DNA of 64,000 nucleotides, taken from JBBPZA01 sp963728925. GTDB taxonomy: Bacteria; Actinomycetota; Thermoleophilia; Solirubrobacterales; Solirubrobacteraceae. Position 1 is the stretch's first letter. Each line of letters starts with the position of its first letter. Both the position numbers and the translations under genes were made by a program. The stretch is from NCBI GenBank assembly GCA_963728925.1, contig CAVSMB010000014.1:248001-312000 (forward strand). Direction: 5' to 3'. A model generated the notes under the pieces. It was not told the origin of the DNA, did not search any database, and saw only the letters and a program-made list of their open reading frames with translations. This document shows, one piece after another, positions 57,214 to 64,000 of the stretch.

Positions 57214-58020
57214 ATGGTTCGTAGCGTCGCCGACCGAGCGTTCTTGCCCGCCAAGAACCTGCTCGAGGAAGTCGGAGACATGATGATCCTGACCGGCAAG
57301 ACGCTGGTCTCGGCCGTCAAGCCTCCCTATCCGTACGGGACCGAGTTCGCCGGGCAGTTCCTCTTCGCCATCCGGCTCTGCTGGTTCCCGCTGCTCATCT
57401 CGACCGTCGCCTTCGGCTACGGCGCCCCAGGCCTGCAGGCGGCCAACCTGCTCGTGCTCCTCGGCTCGATCGACCGCCTGGGCGGCTTCTTCGTGCTCGC
57501 CTCGATCCGCGAGTTCGCGCCGTTCGTGACCGCGATCGTGCTCGCGGGCGTGGCCGGGACGGCGATCACCGCCGATCTCGGCGCGCGCAAGATCCGCGAG
57601 GAGCTCGACGCCCTGCAGGTCCTCGGAGTCGACCCCGTGAAGAACCTCGTCGTCCCGCGCTTCCTCGCCCTGATGTTCGTGACCGGGCTCTTCGACATCT
57701 ACGCGCTGCTCTTCGGCATCTTCGGCGGCGTGCTCGCCACGCTGATCAACGGCGCCACCCTCGGCGGGTTCTTCGCCACCTTCTTCACCAACGCGTCGAC
57801 CACCGACCTGTGGGGCTCCGTCCTGAAGTGCACGATGTTCGGCGCCATCATCGCCATCGTCTGCTGCTACAAGGGGATGACCGCCTCGGGCGGGGCCGAG
57901 GGAGTCGGCCGCGCGGTCAACCAGGCCGTCGTCATCTCGATCACCGGCGTCTTCGCCTTCAACTACGTCTTCACCCAGACGCTGCTGGCGACCCATCCCG
58001 AGATCACGGTGATCCGCTGA
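57214..58020 (+). CDS. MlaE/YrbE-family permease (Mce transporter), first
   Basis: A 268-residue membrane permease. MlaE-family features: REFAPFVTAIVLAGVAGTAI, TADLGARKIREELDALQVLG (the conserved coupling segment E-x-D-A-L), VDPVKNLVVPRFLALMFVTG and CCYKGMTASGGAEGVGRAVN. It forms a dimeric channel with the next gene, driven by the ATPase downstream, and moves lipids or sterols delivered by Mce proteins. Starts after GGGAGGA. First gene of the operon, overlapping the second permease by 1 nt. Confidence 0.93.
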   Translation: MVRSVADRAFLPAKNLLEEVGDMMILTGKTLVSAVKPPYPYGTEFAGQFLFAIRLCWFPLLISTVAFGYGAPGLQAANLLVLLGSIDRLGGFFVLASIREFAPFVTAIVLAGVAGTAITADLGARKIREELDALQVLGVDPVKNLVVPRFLALMFVTGLFDIYALLFGIFGGVLATLINGATLGGFFATFFTNASTTDLWGSVLKCTMFGAIIAIVCCYKGMTASGGAEGVGRAVNQAVVISITGVFAFNYVFTQTLLATHPEITVIR

Positions 58021-58817
58021 TGGGCTCGCTGCTCGCCACGCCGAAGGGGTGGCTCGGAAGCTTCGGCGAGATCACGCGCTTCTGCGTGCGGATCATGGGG
58101 CTGGTCTTCAGCTTGCGCGTCCTGAAGTTCTTCGGCGAGACGCTGCGCCAGGCGGGCATCCTGATCATCTCCTCGACGATCGTCATCTGGACGCTGATAT
58201 TCCTCATCGGCCTCCAGTGCGGCATCGAGGGCGCCTACGCGACGCGCGCGGTCGGCGCCCCGGCCTACGCCGGCCAGTTCTCGGCGTGGTGCGACCTGCG
58301 CGAGGTGATCCCCTACGCCTTCGGCTACATGATGGCCGCCAAGGTCGGCACGGGGATCGTCGCCGAGCTCGGCTCGATGCGGATCTCCGACGAGATCGAC
58401 GCGCTCGAGGTCATGGGCATCGACTCCGTCCTCTTCCTGTGCGCCACGCGCCTGCTCGCGGCGTGGATGGTCCTGCCCTTCGTCTACATCGCCGGCGTGG
58501 GCGCCGGCTTCTTCGCCTCCTACCTCGCGGTCGTCCAGCAGATCGGGGAGGTGTCCTCGGGCGGCTACTTCCTCATCTTCTGGATGTTCCAGAATCCACC
58601 CGACCTCTTGTACAGCCTCATAAAGGGGATGGTGATGGCCACCGTCATCGTCCTCGTCGGCTGCTACTACGGCTACAACGCCAGCGGAGGGCCGGTAGGG
58701 GTGGGTACGGCGACGGCGAAGTCCATGGTGGTCAACATCGTGCTCGTGCACCTCATCGGGATGCTCGGGACCCAGGTCTTCTGGGGCGCCAACCCACGAG
58801 CACCGATCGGAGGATGA
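58020..58817 (+). CDS. MlaE/YrbE-family permease (Mce transporter), second
   Basis: A 265-residue paralogue of the preceding permease: REVIPYAFGYMMAAKVGTGI, VAELGSMRISDEIDALEVMG, IDSVLFLCATRLLAAWMVLP, and YYGYNASGGPVGVGTATAKS. TGATG overlap with the first permease. The paired non-identical permeases correspond to YrbEA/YrbEB of mycobacterial mce operons. Confidence 0.93.
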   Translation: MGSLLATPKGWLGSFGEITRFCVRIMGLVFSLRVLKFFGETLRQAGILIISSTIVIWTLIFLIGLQCGIEGAYATRAVGAPAYAGQFSAWCDLREVIPYAFGYMMAAKVGTGIVAELGSMRISDEIDALEVMGIDSVLFLCATRLLAAWMVLPFVYIAGVGAGFFASYLAVVQQIGEVSSGGYFLIFWMFQNPPDLLYSLIKGMVMATVIVLVGCYYGYNASGGPVGVGTATAKSMVVNIVLVHLIGMLGTQVFWGANPRAPIGG

Positions 58818-58824
58818 CGCGCTG

Positions 58825-59946
58825 ATGGCGGACGACCAGCCAACGCGGCCGGGTCGCGATCAGGACACGCCGCCCAGCGGCTTCGACCCGGTGGAGGAGG
58901 AACGCCCGGCCGGCGCGGGCGACGAGCCCACGCGCGTCAGCGACGAGCCCACCGGCGGCGACGAGGCGACGCGCGTCGGAGACGGCCCCGGCGCCGCCGA
59001 CGAGGAGACGCGCACGGGCGAGCCGGCGTGGGGATGGCCCGAACAGCGCGGCGCCGGCGCGCCCGCGGCGCCCGAGACGGCGGAGGCCGGCGAGGAGCCG
59101 CGCACCGGCCGGGCGGCGGTCACCCGCGAGCCGTCGCCCGACGCCGACGACGAGTACAGGTGGCACACCGGGGCCACGCGGCCGACGGGCGTCCCCGACG
59201 CGATCGAGTTCGTCGACGTCCACAAGGCCTTCGGCCGCAGCCGCATCCTCATCGGCCTGAACATGGGTCTGCCGGAGGGCAAGATCTCGATGATCCTCGG
59301 CCCCTCGGGCACGGGGAAGTCGGTGTGCATCAAGCACATGGTCGGGCTCCTGTACCCCGACGAGGGCGACGTCCTCATCCACGGCGAATCGGTCCCGAAC
59401 ATGACCGACGACGAGCTCTTCGACATGCGCAAGAAGTTCGGGGTGCTCTTCCAGGACGGCGCGCTCTTCGGCTCGATGAACCTCCTCGACAACGTCGCCT
59501 TCCCGTTGCGTCAGCACACGGACAAGAGCGAGGAGGAGGTGATGGACATCGTCAACACCCGCCTGCAGGAGGTCGGGCTCGCCGAGGCGGGCGAGAAGAT
59601 GCCCAACGAGCTGTCCGGCGGCATGCGCAAGCGCGCCGGCTTCGCCCGTGCCCTCGTGCTCGATCCCGACATCGTGCTCTTCGACGAGCCCGACTCGGGC
59701 CTCGATCCGGTCCGCACCGCGCTGCTGTGCGAGCTGATCCAGGAGGTCCACGAGGAGAACGGCGGAGCCTACGTCGTGATCACCCACGACATCGCCTCGG
59801 CCCGCCGCGTCGCCGAGTACATCGCGGTGCTGTGGCGTGGGCGAATCGTCGAGTCGGGACCGGCCGAGGAGCTCTTCAACTCCGACAACGCCTTCGTGCG
59901 CCAGTTCCTCTCCGGCGAGTCGCGAGGCCCGCTGGGCATGGAGTAG
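58825..59946 (+). CDS. Mce/Mla ABC-transporter ATPase with an acidic N-terminal extension
   Basis: A 373-residue ATPase (MlaF/Mkl type). Residues ~125-373 form the ABC domain: Walker A GPSGTGKS (159-166), Q-loop LFQDGALFGSMN, signature ELSGGMRKRAGFARAL, Walker B DIVLFDEPDSGLDP, H-loop VITHDIASARR. The first ~120 residues are an unusual disordered acidic segment with repeated DEPTR, DEATR, DEETR, EEPRT phrases and many Pro/Gly residues, absent from typical MlaF. The ATPase lies inside the operon between permeases and Mce proteins, unlike mycobacteria where mkl is unlinked. Confidence 0.92.
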   Translation: MADDQPTRPGRDQDTPPSGFDPVEEERPAGAGDEPTRVSDEPTGGDEATRVGDGPGAADEETRTGEPAWGWPEQRGAGAPAAPETAEAGEEPRTGRAAVTREPSPDADDEYRWHTGATRPTGVPDAIEFVDVHKAFGRSRILIGLNMGLPEGKISMILGPSGTGKSVCIKHMVGLLYPDEGDVLIHGESVPNMTDDELFDMRKKFGVLFQDGALFGSMNLLDNVAFPLRQHTDKSEEEVMDIVNTRLQEVGLAEAGEKMPNELSGGMRKRAGFARALVLDPDIVLFDEPDSGLDPVRTALLCELIQEVHEENGGAYVVITHDIASARRVAEYIAVLWRGRIVESGPAEELFNSDNAFVRQFLSGESRGPLGME

Positions 59947-59988
59947 CCACCGCCTTGGCCGCCGACCGCGAGAGCCTGATGGTCTCCC

Positions 59989-60029
59989 CGAGGGGTCGCG
60001 CGCGAGTGCGTGCGAGGGGTCGCGCGCGA
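59989..60029 (+). repeat. 17-bp direct repeat at the start of the first mce gene
   Basis: CGAGGGGTCGCGCGCGA occurs at 59989-60005 and 60013-60029; the second copy includes the A of the ATG. No Shine-Dalgarno precedes this start. Confidence 0.8.
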
Positions 60030-61417
60030 TGACGGTCGCCCGCGCGGCGGCGCTCGGCGCGCTCGCGCTCGCGCTCGTCGTGGTGGCGGTGATCCTGCTG
60101 TCGGGCGGCGGCGGGACGCAGTACACGCTGCGCTTCGAGACAGCCGGCGGCCTGGTGCCGAACAACGAGGTCCAGGTCGGCGGGCGCGCGGTGGGCTCGA
60201 TCGACGACATCAAGCTCACCGACAACAACCAGGTCCAGATGAAGGTCACCGTCAACGACGAGATCGCCCCGCTGCACGAGGGAACGACCGCGACGGTTCG
60301 CGCCCTCTCGCTCTCGGGCGTGGCGAACCGCTACATCGCGATCAACCCGGGGCCCAACAACGCGCCCAAGCTCAAGGACGGGGCCACGCTGACCACCGAG
60401 AAGACGACCTCGCTCGTCAGCCTCGACCAGCTCTTCGACACGCTCGACCCCAAGACGCGCGCCGGCCTGCGCAACGTGATCCGCGGATCGGCGACGTGGT
60501 ACAGCGGCCCCGACCTCAACGGCCGCCCGGCGTCGCAGGGCTTCAACGCCGCGACCCGCTACTTCAGCCCCTTCCTCTCGACCACCGACCAGCTCGTCCA
60601 GCAGCTGCTGCTCGACCAGCCCGCCCTCAACCGGTTCGTCCTGGACACCTCGCGGGTGACCTCGGCGATCGCCGCCCGGCGCACCGACCTCACCGCGCTG
60701 GTCGGCAACGCGAACACGGCGCTGGGAGCGATCGCGAGCGAGAACGACTCGCTCTCACAAGCGCTGACCGACCTGCCCACGACGCTGCGCAAGGCCAACT
60801 CCACGTTCGTGAACCTGCGGGCGACGCTCGCCGACCTCGACGTGCTGGTCAGCGCCTCCAAGCCGGCCACCAAGAACCTCGAGCCGTTCCTCGAGGCGCT
60901 GCGGCCGCTCGTCGCCGACGCCAAGCCCACCGTCCGCGACCTGCGCCGGCTGATCAGCGAGCCGGGGCCGGCCAACGACGCGATCGACCTCCTGCGCCGC
61001 AGCCCCAAGCTCGCGTCCGAGGCGAACCAGGCCTTCCCGAGCACGGTCAAGGCGCTGCAGGGCAGCCAGCAGATCGTCGAGTTCCTGCGGCCCTACGCGC
61101 CCGAGGTGATCATGTTCCTGCGCGACTTCGGCAACACGCCGGCGACCTATGACGCCAATGGCCACTACGCGCGCATCGCGCCGACCTTCAGCGCCTTCAA
61201 GCTGACCGACACGCCGGGCGGCCAGGTCCTCACCCAGCTGCCCCCGGCCCTGCGGCCGCCCGCCTACCAGACCGGCCAGACGCTGCGCTGCCCGGGCTCG
61301 GCGACCCAGCCCCGTCCCGACGGCTCCAACCCGTTCCTCGATGACGGCCGGCTGACCCCCGGGACCGGCGGCCCCGGGACCGACTGCAACCCGGCGACCC
61401 TGCCGCCCGGGCCATGA
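60029..61417 (+). CDS. Mce family protein (first of the operon)
   Basis: A 462-residue Mce/MlaD protein. One N-terminal membrane helix (ALGALALALVVVAVILLSGG), then the MlaD domain (~30-110: LRFETAGGLVPNNEVQVGGR, AVGSIDDIKL, NRYIAINPGPNNAPKLKDGA) followed by the long helical MCE needle region (LDQLFDTLDPKTRAGLRNVI, TTLRKANSTFVNLRATLADL). The C-terminus is Pro/Gly-rich. Six different Mce subunits normally form a hydrophobic tunnel outside the membrane for lipid import. ATG 60029 was chosen for the N-terminal helix; the gene overlaps the next by ATGA. Confidence 0.9.
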   Translation: MTVARAAALGALALALVVVAVILLSGGGGTQYTLRFETAGGLVPNNEVQVGGRAVGSIDDIKLTDNNQVQMKVTVNDEIAPLHEGTTATVRALSLSGVANRYIAINPGPNNAPKLKDGATLTTEKTTSLVSLDQLFDTLDPKTRAGLRNVIRGSATWYSGPDLNGRPASQGFNAATRYFSPFLSTTDQLVQQLLLDQPALNRFVLDTSRVTSAIAARRTDLTALVGNANTALGAIASENDSLSQALTDLPTTLRKANSTFVNLRATLADLDVLVSASKPATKNLEPFLEALRPLVADAKPTVRDLRRLISEPGPANDAIDLLRRSPKLASEANQAFPSTVKALQGSQQIVEFLRPYAPEVIMFLRDFGNTPATYDANGHYARIAPTFSAFKLTDTPGGQVLTQLPPALRPPAYQTGQTLRCPGSATQPRPDGSNPFLDDGRLTPGTGGPGTDCNPATLPPGP

Positions 61418-63186
61418 GGCGCATCCTCCTCATCGCGCTCGCGCTCGGCGGGGCCGCCACGCTCGCCGTCGTCGGCACGGGCGCGGGCGACGGCGACGGC
61501 GGCAGCTACGAGGTGCGGGCGATCTTCGACAACGCCGTCTCGGTCATCCCGGGGGAGAGCATCAAGATCGCCGGCGTCAAGGTCGGCACGGTCAGCTCGC
61601 TCGACATCACCAAGGACGCGAAGGCCGCCGTCGTCCTGAACGTCACCCAGCCCGGCTTCCAGGACTTCCGAAAGGACGCCTCCTGCATCATCCGGCCCGA
61701 GGGCTTCATCGGCGAGAAGTACGTCGAGTGCACGCCGACCCAGCCGCACGCGCCGGGGGCGCCACAGCAGCCCAAGCTCTCCAAGATCGACGCCGGGCCG
61801 GGCAAGGGCCAGTACCTGCTGCCGGTGACCAACACCCAGACGCCGGTCGACATCGACCTCATCAACAACATCTTCCGGCTGCCCTACGCGCAGCGCCTGT
61901 CGTTGATCCTCAACGAGTTCGGCGCCGGCCTGGCCGGCCGCGGGAACGACCTCAACGAGGTCATCAAGCGGGCCAATCCGGCCCTGCAGGAGACCGACAA
62001 GGTGCTCGAGGTCCTCGGCAAGCAGAACCGGACGCTCGCGCAGCTCGCGGTCAACTCCGACACGATCCTCGCGCCGCTCGCGCGAGACCGCGCGCGGGTG
62101 GCGAGCTTCGTGGACACGGCCAACACCACGGCGGCGGCCACCGCGCAGGAGAGCACTGCGCTGGAGGGGAGCCTCGAGCGCCTGCCGACCTTCCTGCGCG
62201 AGCTGCAGCCGACGCTGCGCGGCCTCTCTGACCTCTCCGACGCCGCGACGCCGACGCTGCGCGACCTCGGCGCCGTGGCCCCGACGCTCAACCGCCTGGT
62301 GCTGGCCCTCGGCCCGTTCGCCGACGCGGCGCTGCCCGCGACCAAGAGCCTGGGGACCGCGTCCGACGCGGGCTCGGCCGCGCTGCCGCCGACGTTGCCG
62401 GTCATCAACCAGCTGCGCCAGTTCGCCCAGATCGCGCTTCCCGTCGCGAGCAACCTGGACCAGCTCGTCACGAGCATCCGCGACACCGGCGGCATCGAGC
62501 GGATCCTCGACTTCGTCTTCTACACGACGAACGGGGTCAACGGCTATGACTCTGTCGGGCGCTACCTGCGGACCGAGCTTGTCGCGAACCTCTGCTCGCT
62601 CTACGCCGCGGTCACCGACCCGACCGGTGAGTGCAACGCGAACTTCAGCGGTCCCAAGCCGCCTCCCCTGGCGCCTGAGCCGGCCACGACGGCCGCGCGC
62701 GCGGCCGGGGCCGGCGGGGCGACCGGCTCCAAGGAGGCGGCCGGATCGGCCCTGAGCCAGTCCGATCCACGCATGCGGGCGGCCCAGCGCATCTACCGCG
62801 GCGAGGACCCGCAGCAGGCGCTCAAGGCCGAGGGGCTCAAGTCGCTCGAGGAGATCTACGGGAAGCGCGCCGCGGGCGGAAAGGGCGCCGCGACGCCGGT
62901 CGCCGCCGAGCCCGAGACCACCACGCCGACGACCGGCCGCTCGGGCAAGCCGACGATCGCGCTCCCGTCCGTCCCGGCGCTCGGCGTCGCGCCGGCGACG
63001 ACGTCGACGAAGGCCGAGGCCAAGGCCAAGGCGAAGAAGGCCAAGAACGCCGAGAAGGCGCGGCGGGTTGCGACGGGAGGCGGGTCGGCCGCACCCACGA
63101 CGACCGACCCGGCGACGCAGGCCGCCGCCGACCAGCAGGCTGCGCAGGACAGCCTCTTCAACTATCTGCTGGGGAACGACGGATGA
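61414..63186 (+). CDS. Mce family protein (second) with low-complexity C-terminus
   Basis: A 590-residue Mce protein: membrane helix at ~4-22 (ILLIALALGGAATLAVVGTG), MlaD domain (AIFDNAVSVIPGESIKIAGV, KVGTVSSLDI, FIGEKYVECTPTQP with a Cys), needle helices (INNIFRLPYAQRLSLILNEF, GNDLNEVIKRANPALQETDK). The last ~170 residues are Ala/Pro/Thr/Lys-rich and include an Ala-Lys run (KAEAKAKAKKAKNAEKARR), probably cell-wall-spanning. Between them lies a conserved-looking DPRMRAAQRIYRGEDPQQAL segment. ATGA overlaps at both ends. Confidence 0.9.
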   Translation: MRRILLIALALGGAATLAVVGTGAGDGDGGSYEVRAIFDNAVSVIPGESIKIAGVKVGTVSSLDITKDAKAAVVLNVTQPGFQDFRKDASCIIRPEGFIGEKYVECTPTQPHAPGAPQQPKLSKIDAGPGKGQYLLPVTNTQTPVDIDLINNIFRLPYAQRLSLILNEFGAGLAGRGNDLNEVIKRANPALQETDKVLEVLGKQNRTLAQLAVNSDTILAPLARDRARVASFVDTANTTAAATAQESTALEGSLERLPTFLRELQPTLRGLSDLSDAATPTLRDLGAVAPTLNRLVLALGPFADAALPATKSLGTASDAGSAALPPTLPVINQLRQFAQIALPVASNLDQLVTSIRDTGGIERILDFVFYTTNGVNGYDSVGRYLRTELVANLCSLYAAVTDPTGECNANFSGPKPPPLAPEPATTAARAAGAGGATGSKEAAGSALSQSDPRMRAAQRIYRGEDPQQALKAEGLKSLEEIYGKRAAGGKGAATPVAAEPETTTPTTGRSGKPTIALPSVPALGVAPATTSTKAEAKAKAKKAKNAEKARRVATGGGSAAPTTTDPATQAAADQQAAQDSLFNYLLGNDG

Positions 63187-64000
63187 GGCGGCGGCGCGGC
63201 GGCGGCGGCATCGCGGCGAACCCGGTCCTCATCGGGGCCGCGACGACGCTCGTCGTCATCGTGGCCGTGTTCCTCGCCTACAACGCGAACAACGGACTGC
63301 CCTTCGTGCCGACCTACGACCTCAAGGTCGAGGTCCCCAGCGCCGCGAACCTCGTCAAGGGCAACGAGGTGCGCATCGCGGGCACGCGCGTCGGCGTGAT
63401 CGACGCGATCGGCACCAAGCAGCTCGACAGCGGCCGCGTGATCGCCGTGCTGTCGACCAAGCTGCAGACCTCGGTGGAGGACCTGCCCGTGGACTCCTCC
63501 GTCCTCGTCCGGCCACGCACCGCGCTGGGCCTCAAGTACCTGCAGATCACCGAGGGGACGTCGAACAAGGGCTTCCAGAACGGCGCCACCGTTCCGCTCG
63601 CCAACGCGCGGCCGGTGCCGGTGGAGCTCGACGAGCTGTTCAACGTCTTCGACCCACAGACTCGCAGCGCCCAGCAGCTCAACCTCTTCGAGTTCGGCAA
63701 CGCGCTCGCCGGCCGGGGCGCCGACATCAACACCGCGATCGGCGCGCTCAACCCGTTCTTCACCCAGCTCATCCCCGTGGCCCGCAACCTCTCGAGCACC
63801 CGGACCCAGCTCGCCAACCTCTTCCCGGCCCTCAACCGCGTGGCGACGATCGTCGCACCCGCCGCCGAGACCCAGGCGGCGCTCTTCACGAACCTCGACA
63901 CGACGTTCTCGGCCCTGGCGAGCGTCGCGCCCTTCGTCTCGCGCAGCATCGCCCTCGGCCCGTCGACTCTCGACCAGGCGATCAGCTCCTTCCGCCTCCA
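63183..64000 (+). CDS. Mce family protein (third), cut by the window end
   Basis: At least 272 residues: Gly/Arg-rich start, membrane helix (VLIGAATTLVVIVAVFLAYN), MlaD domain (DLKVEVPSAANLVKGNEVRI, AGTRVGVIDAIGT, RTALGLKYLQITEG), then needle helices (LDELFNVFDPQTRSAQQLNL, FEFGNALAGRGADINTAIGA). Overlaps the preceding mce gene by ATGA. More mce genes are expected beyond 64 kb. Confidence 0.9.
   Translation, partial: MRRRRGGGGIAANPVLIGAATTLVVIVAVFLAYNANNGLPFVPTYDLKVEVPSAANLVKGNEVRIAGTRVGVIDAIGTKQLDSGRVIAVLSTKLQTSVEDLPVDSSVLVRPRTALGLKYLQITEGTSNKGFQNGATVPLANARPVPVELDELFNVFDPQTRSAQQLNLFEFGNALAGRGADINTAIGALNPFFTQLIPVARNLSSTRTQLANLFPALNRVATIVAPAAETQAALFTNLDTTFSALASVAPFVSRSIALGPSTLDQAISSFRL

Overview
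The window is about 72% G+C and reads like a chromosomal segment from a high-GC actinobacterium. The gene set is FprA-type ferredoxin reductase, HemQ, a YrbE/Mce lipid-import operon, type III glutamine synthetase, BolA with a CGFS glutaredoxin, DUF3618 and SCO6880-type conjugation remnants. Together these fit Thermoleophilia/Solirubrobacterales best; that placement is inference from gene content, not a phylogeny. No tRNA, rRNA or CRISPR array was seen.

Layout. 1-3.5 kb: end of a nitrilase-family gene, a TetR regulator, a chain of small membrane-associated proteins and an AI-2E-family permease. 3.5-14.5 kb: an accessory zone with a complete IS630-family insertion, frameshifted small genes, transaldolase, an ECF sigma/zinc-finger pair, and then a scrap-yard. 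The scrap-yard holds a response-regulator/relaxase chimera, pieces of IS110, IS1634-like and IS1380 transposases, an SCO6880-type conjugation fragment, an SMP-30-like gene and an acetyltransferase-universal stress protein fusion, all lying between two pieces of a parallel beta-helix gene. 14.5-22 kb: DegV, an epimerase, a glutaredoxin/GST-like protein, two Zn-dehydrogenases with mtnA, then bolA-grx-glycosyltransferase. 22-31 kb: a catabolic locus (Rieske oxygenase, TetR, class III aminotransferase) broken by ISKra4 and IS110 elements and several pseudogenes. 31-46.7 kb: Fe-S assembly protein, lipoprotein glycosidase, DUF3891, ferredoxin reductase, hydrolase, AlkA-like glycosylase, HemQ, a phosphatase-like membrane protein followed by a glycosyltransferase-flippase fusion, RNase D, a decayed thioesterase/MFS locus beside an HxlR regulator, an amidase and PepT. 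46.7-56.2 kb: metH, then a nitrogen cluster (glnN divergent from amt-PII-PucR). 57.2-64 kb: an Mce operon (two permeases, an ATPase and at least three Mce proteins) that runs off the window.

How it works together. Nitrogen genes are grouped around a divergent glnN/amt promoter that contains an inverted duplication. The Rieske oxygenase-TetR operon and the aminotransferase share a near-identical 14-bp operator-like palindrome, so they probably form one regulon. Many first genes of operons have a TANNNT element ending only about 6-11 nt before the start codon and no obvious Shine-Dalgarno, suggesting leaderless transcripts. In two places such elements lie back to back, giving compact bidirectional promoters.

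The clearest candidates for new biology are the bidirectional leaderless promoters, the shared TetR operator, the phosphatase-like/GT4-flippase pair, the PII protein lacking Tyr51, the Mce ATPase with a threonine-rich acidic tail, the possible bridge-RNA region of the IS110-family element, and the IS630 insertion that regenerated two overlapping stop codons.
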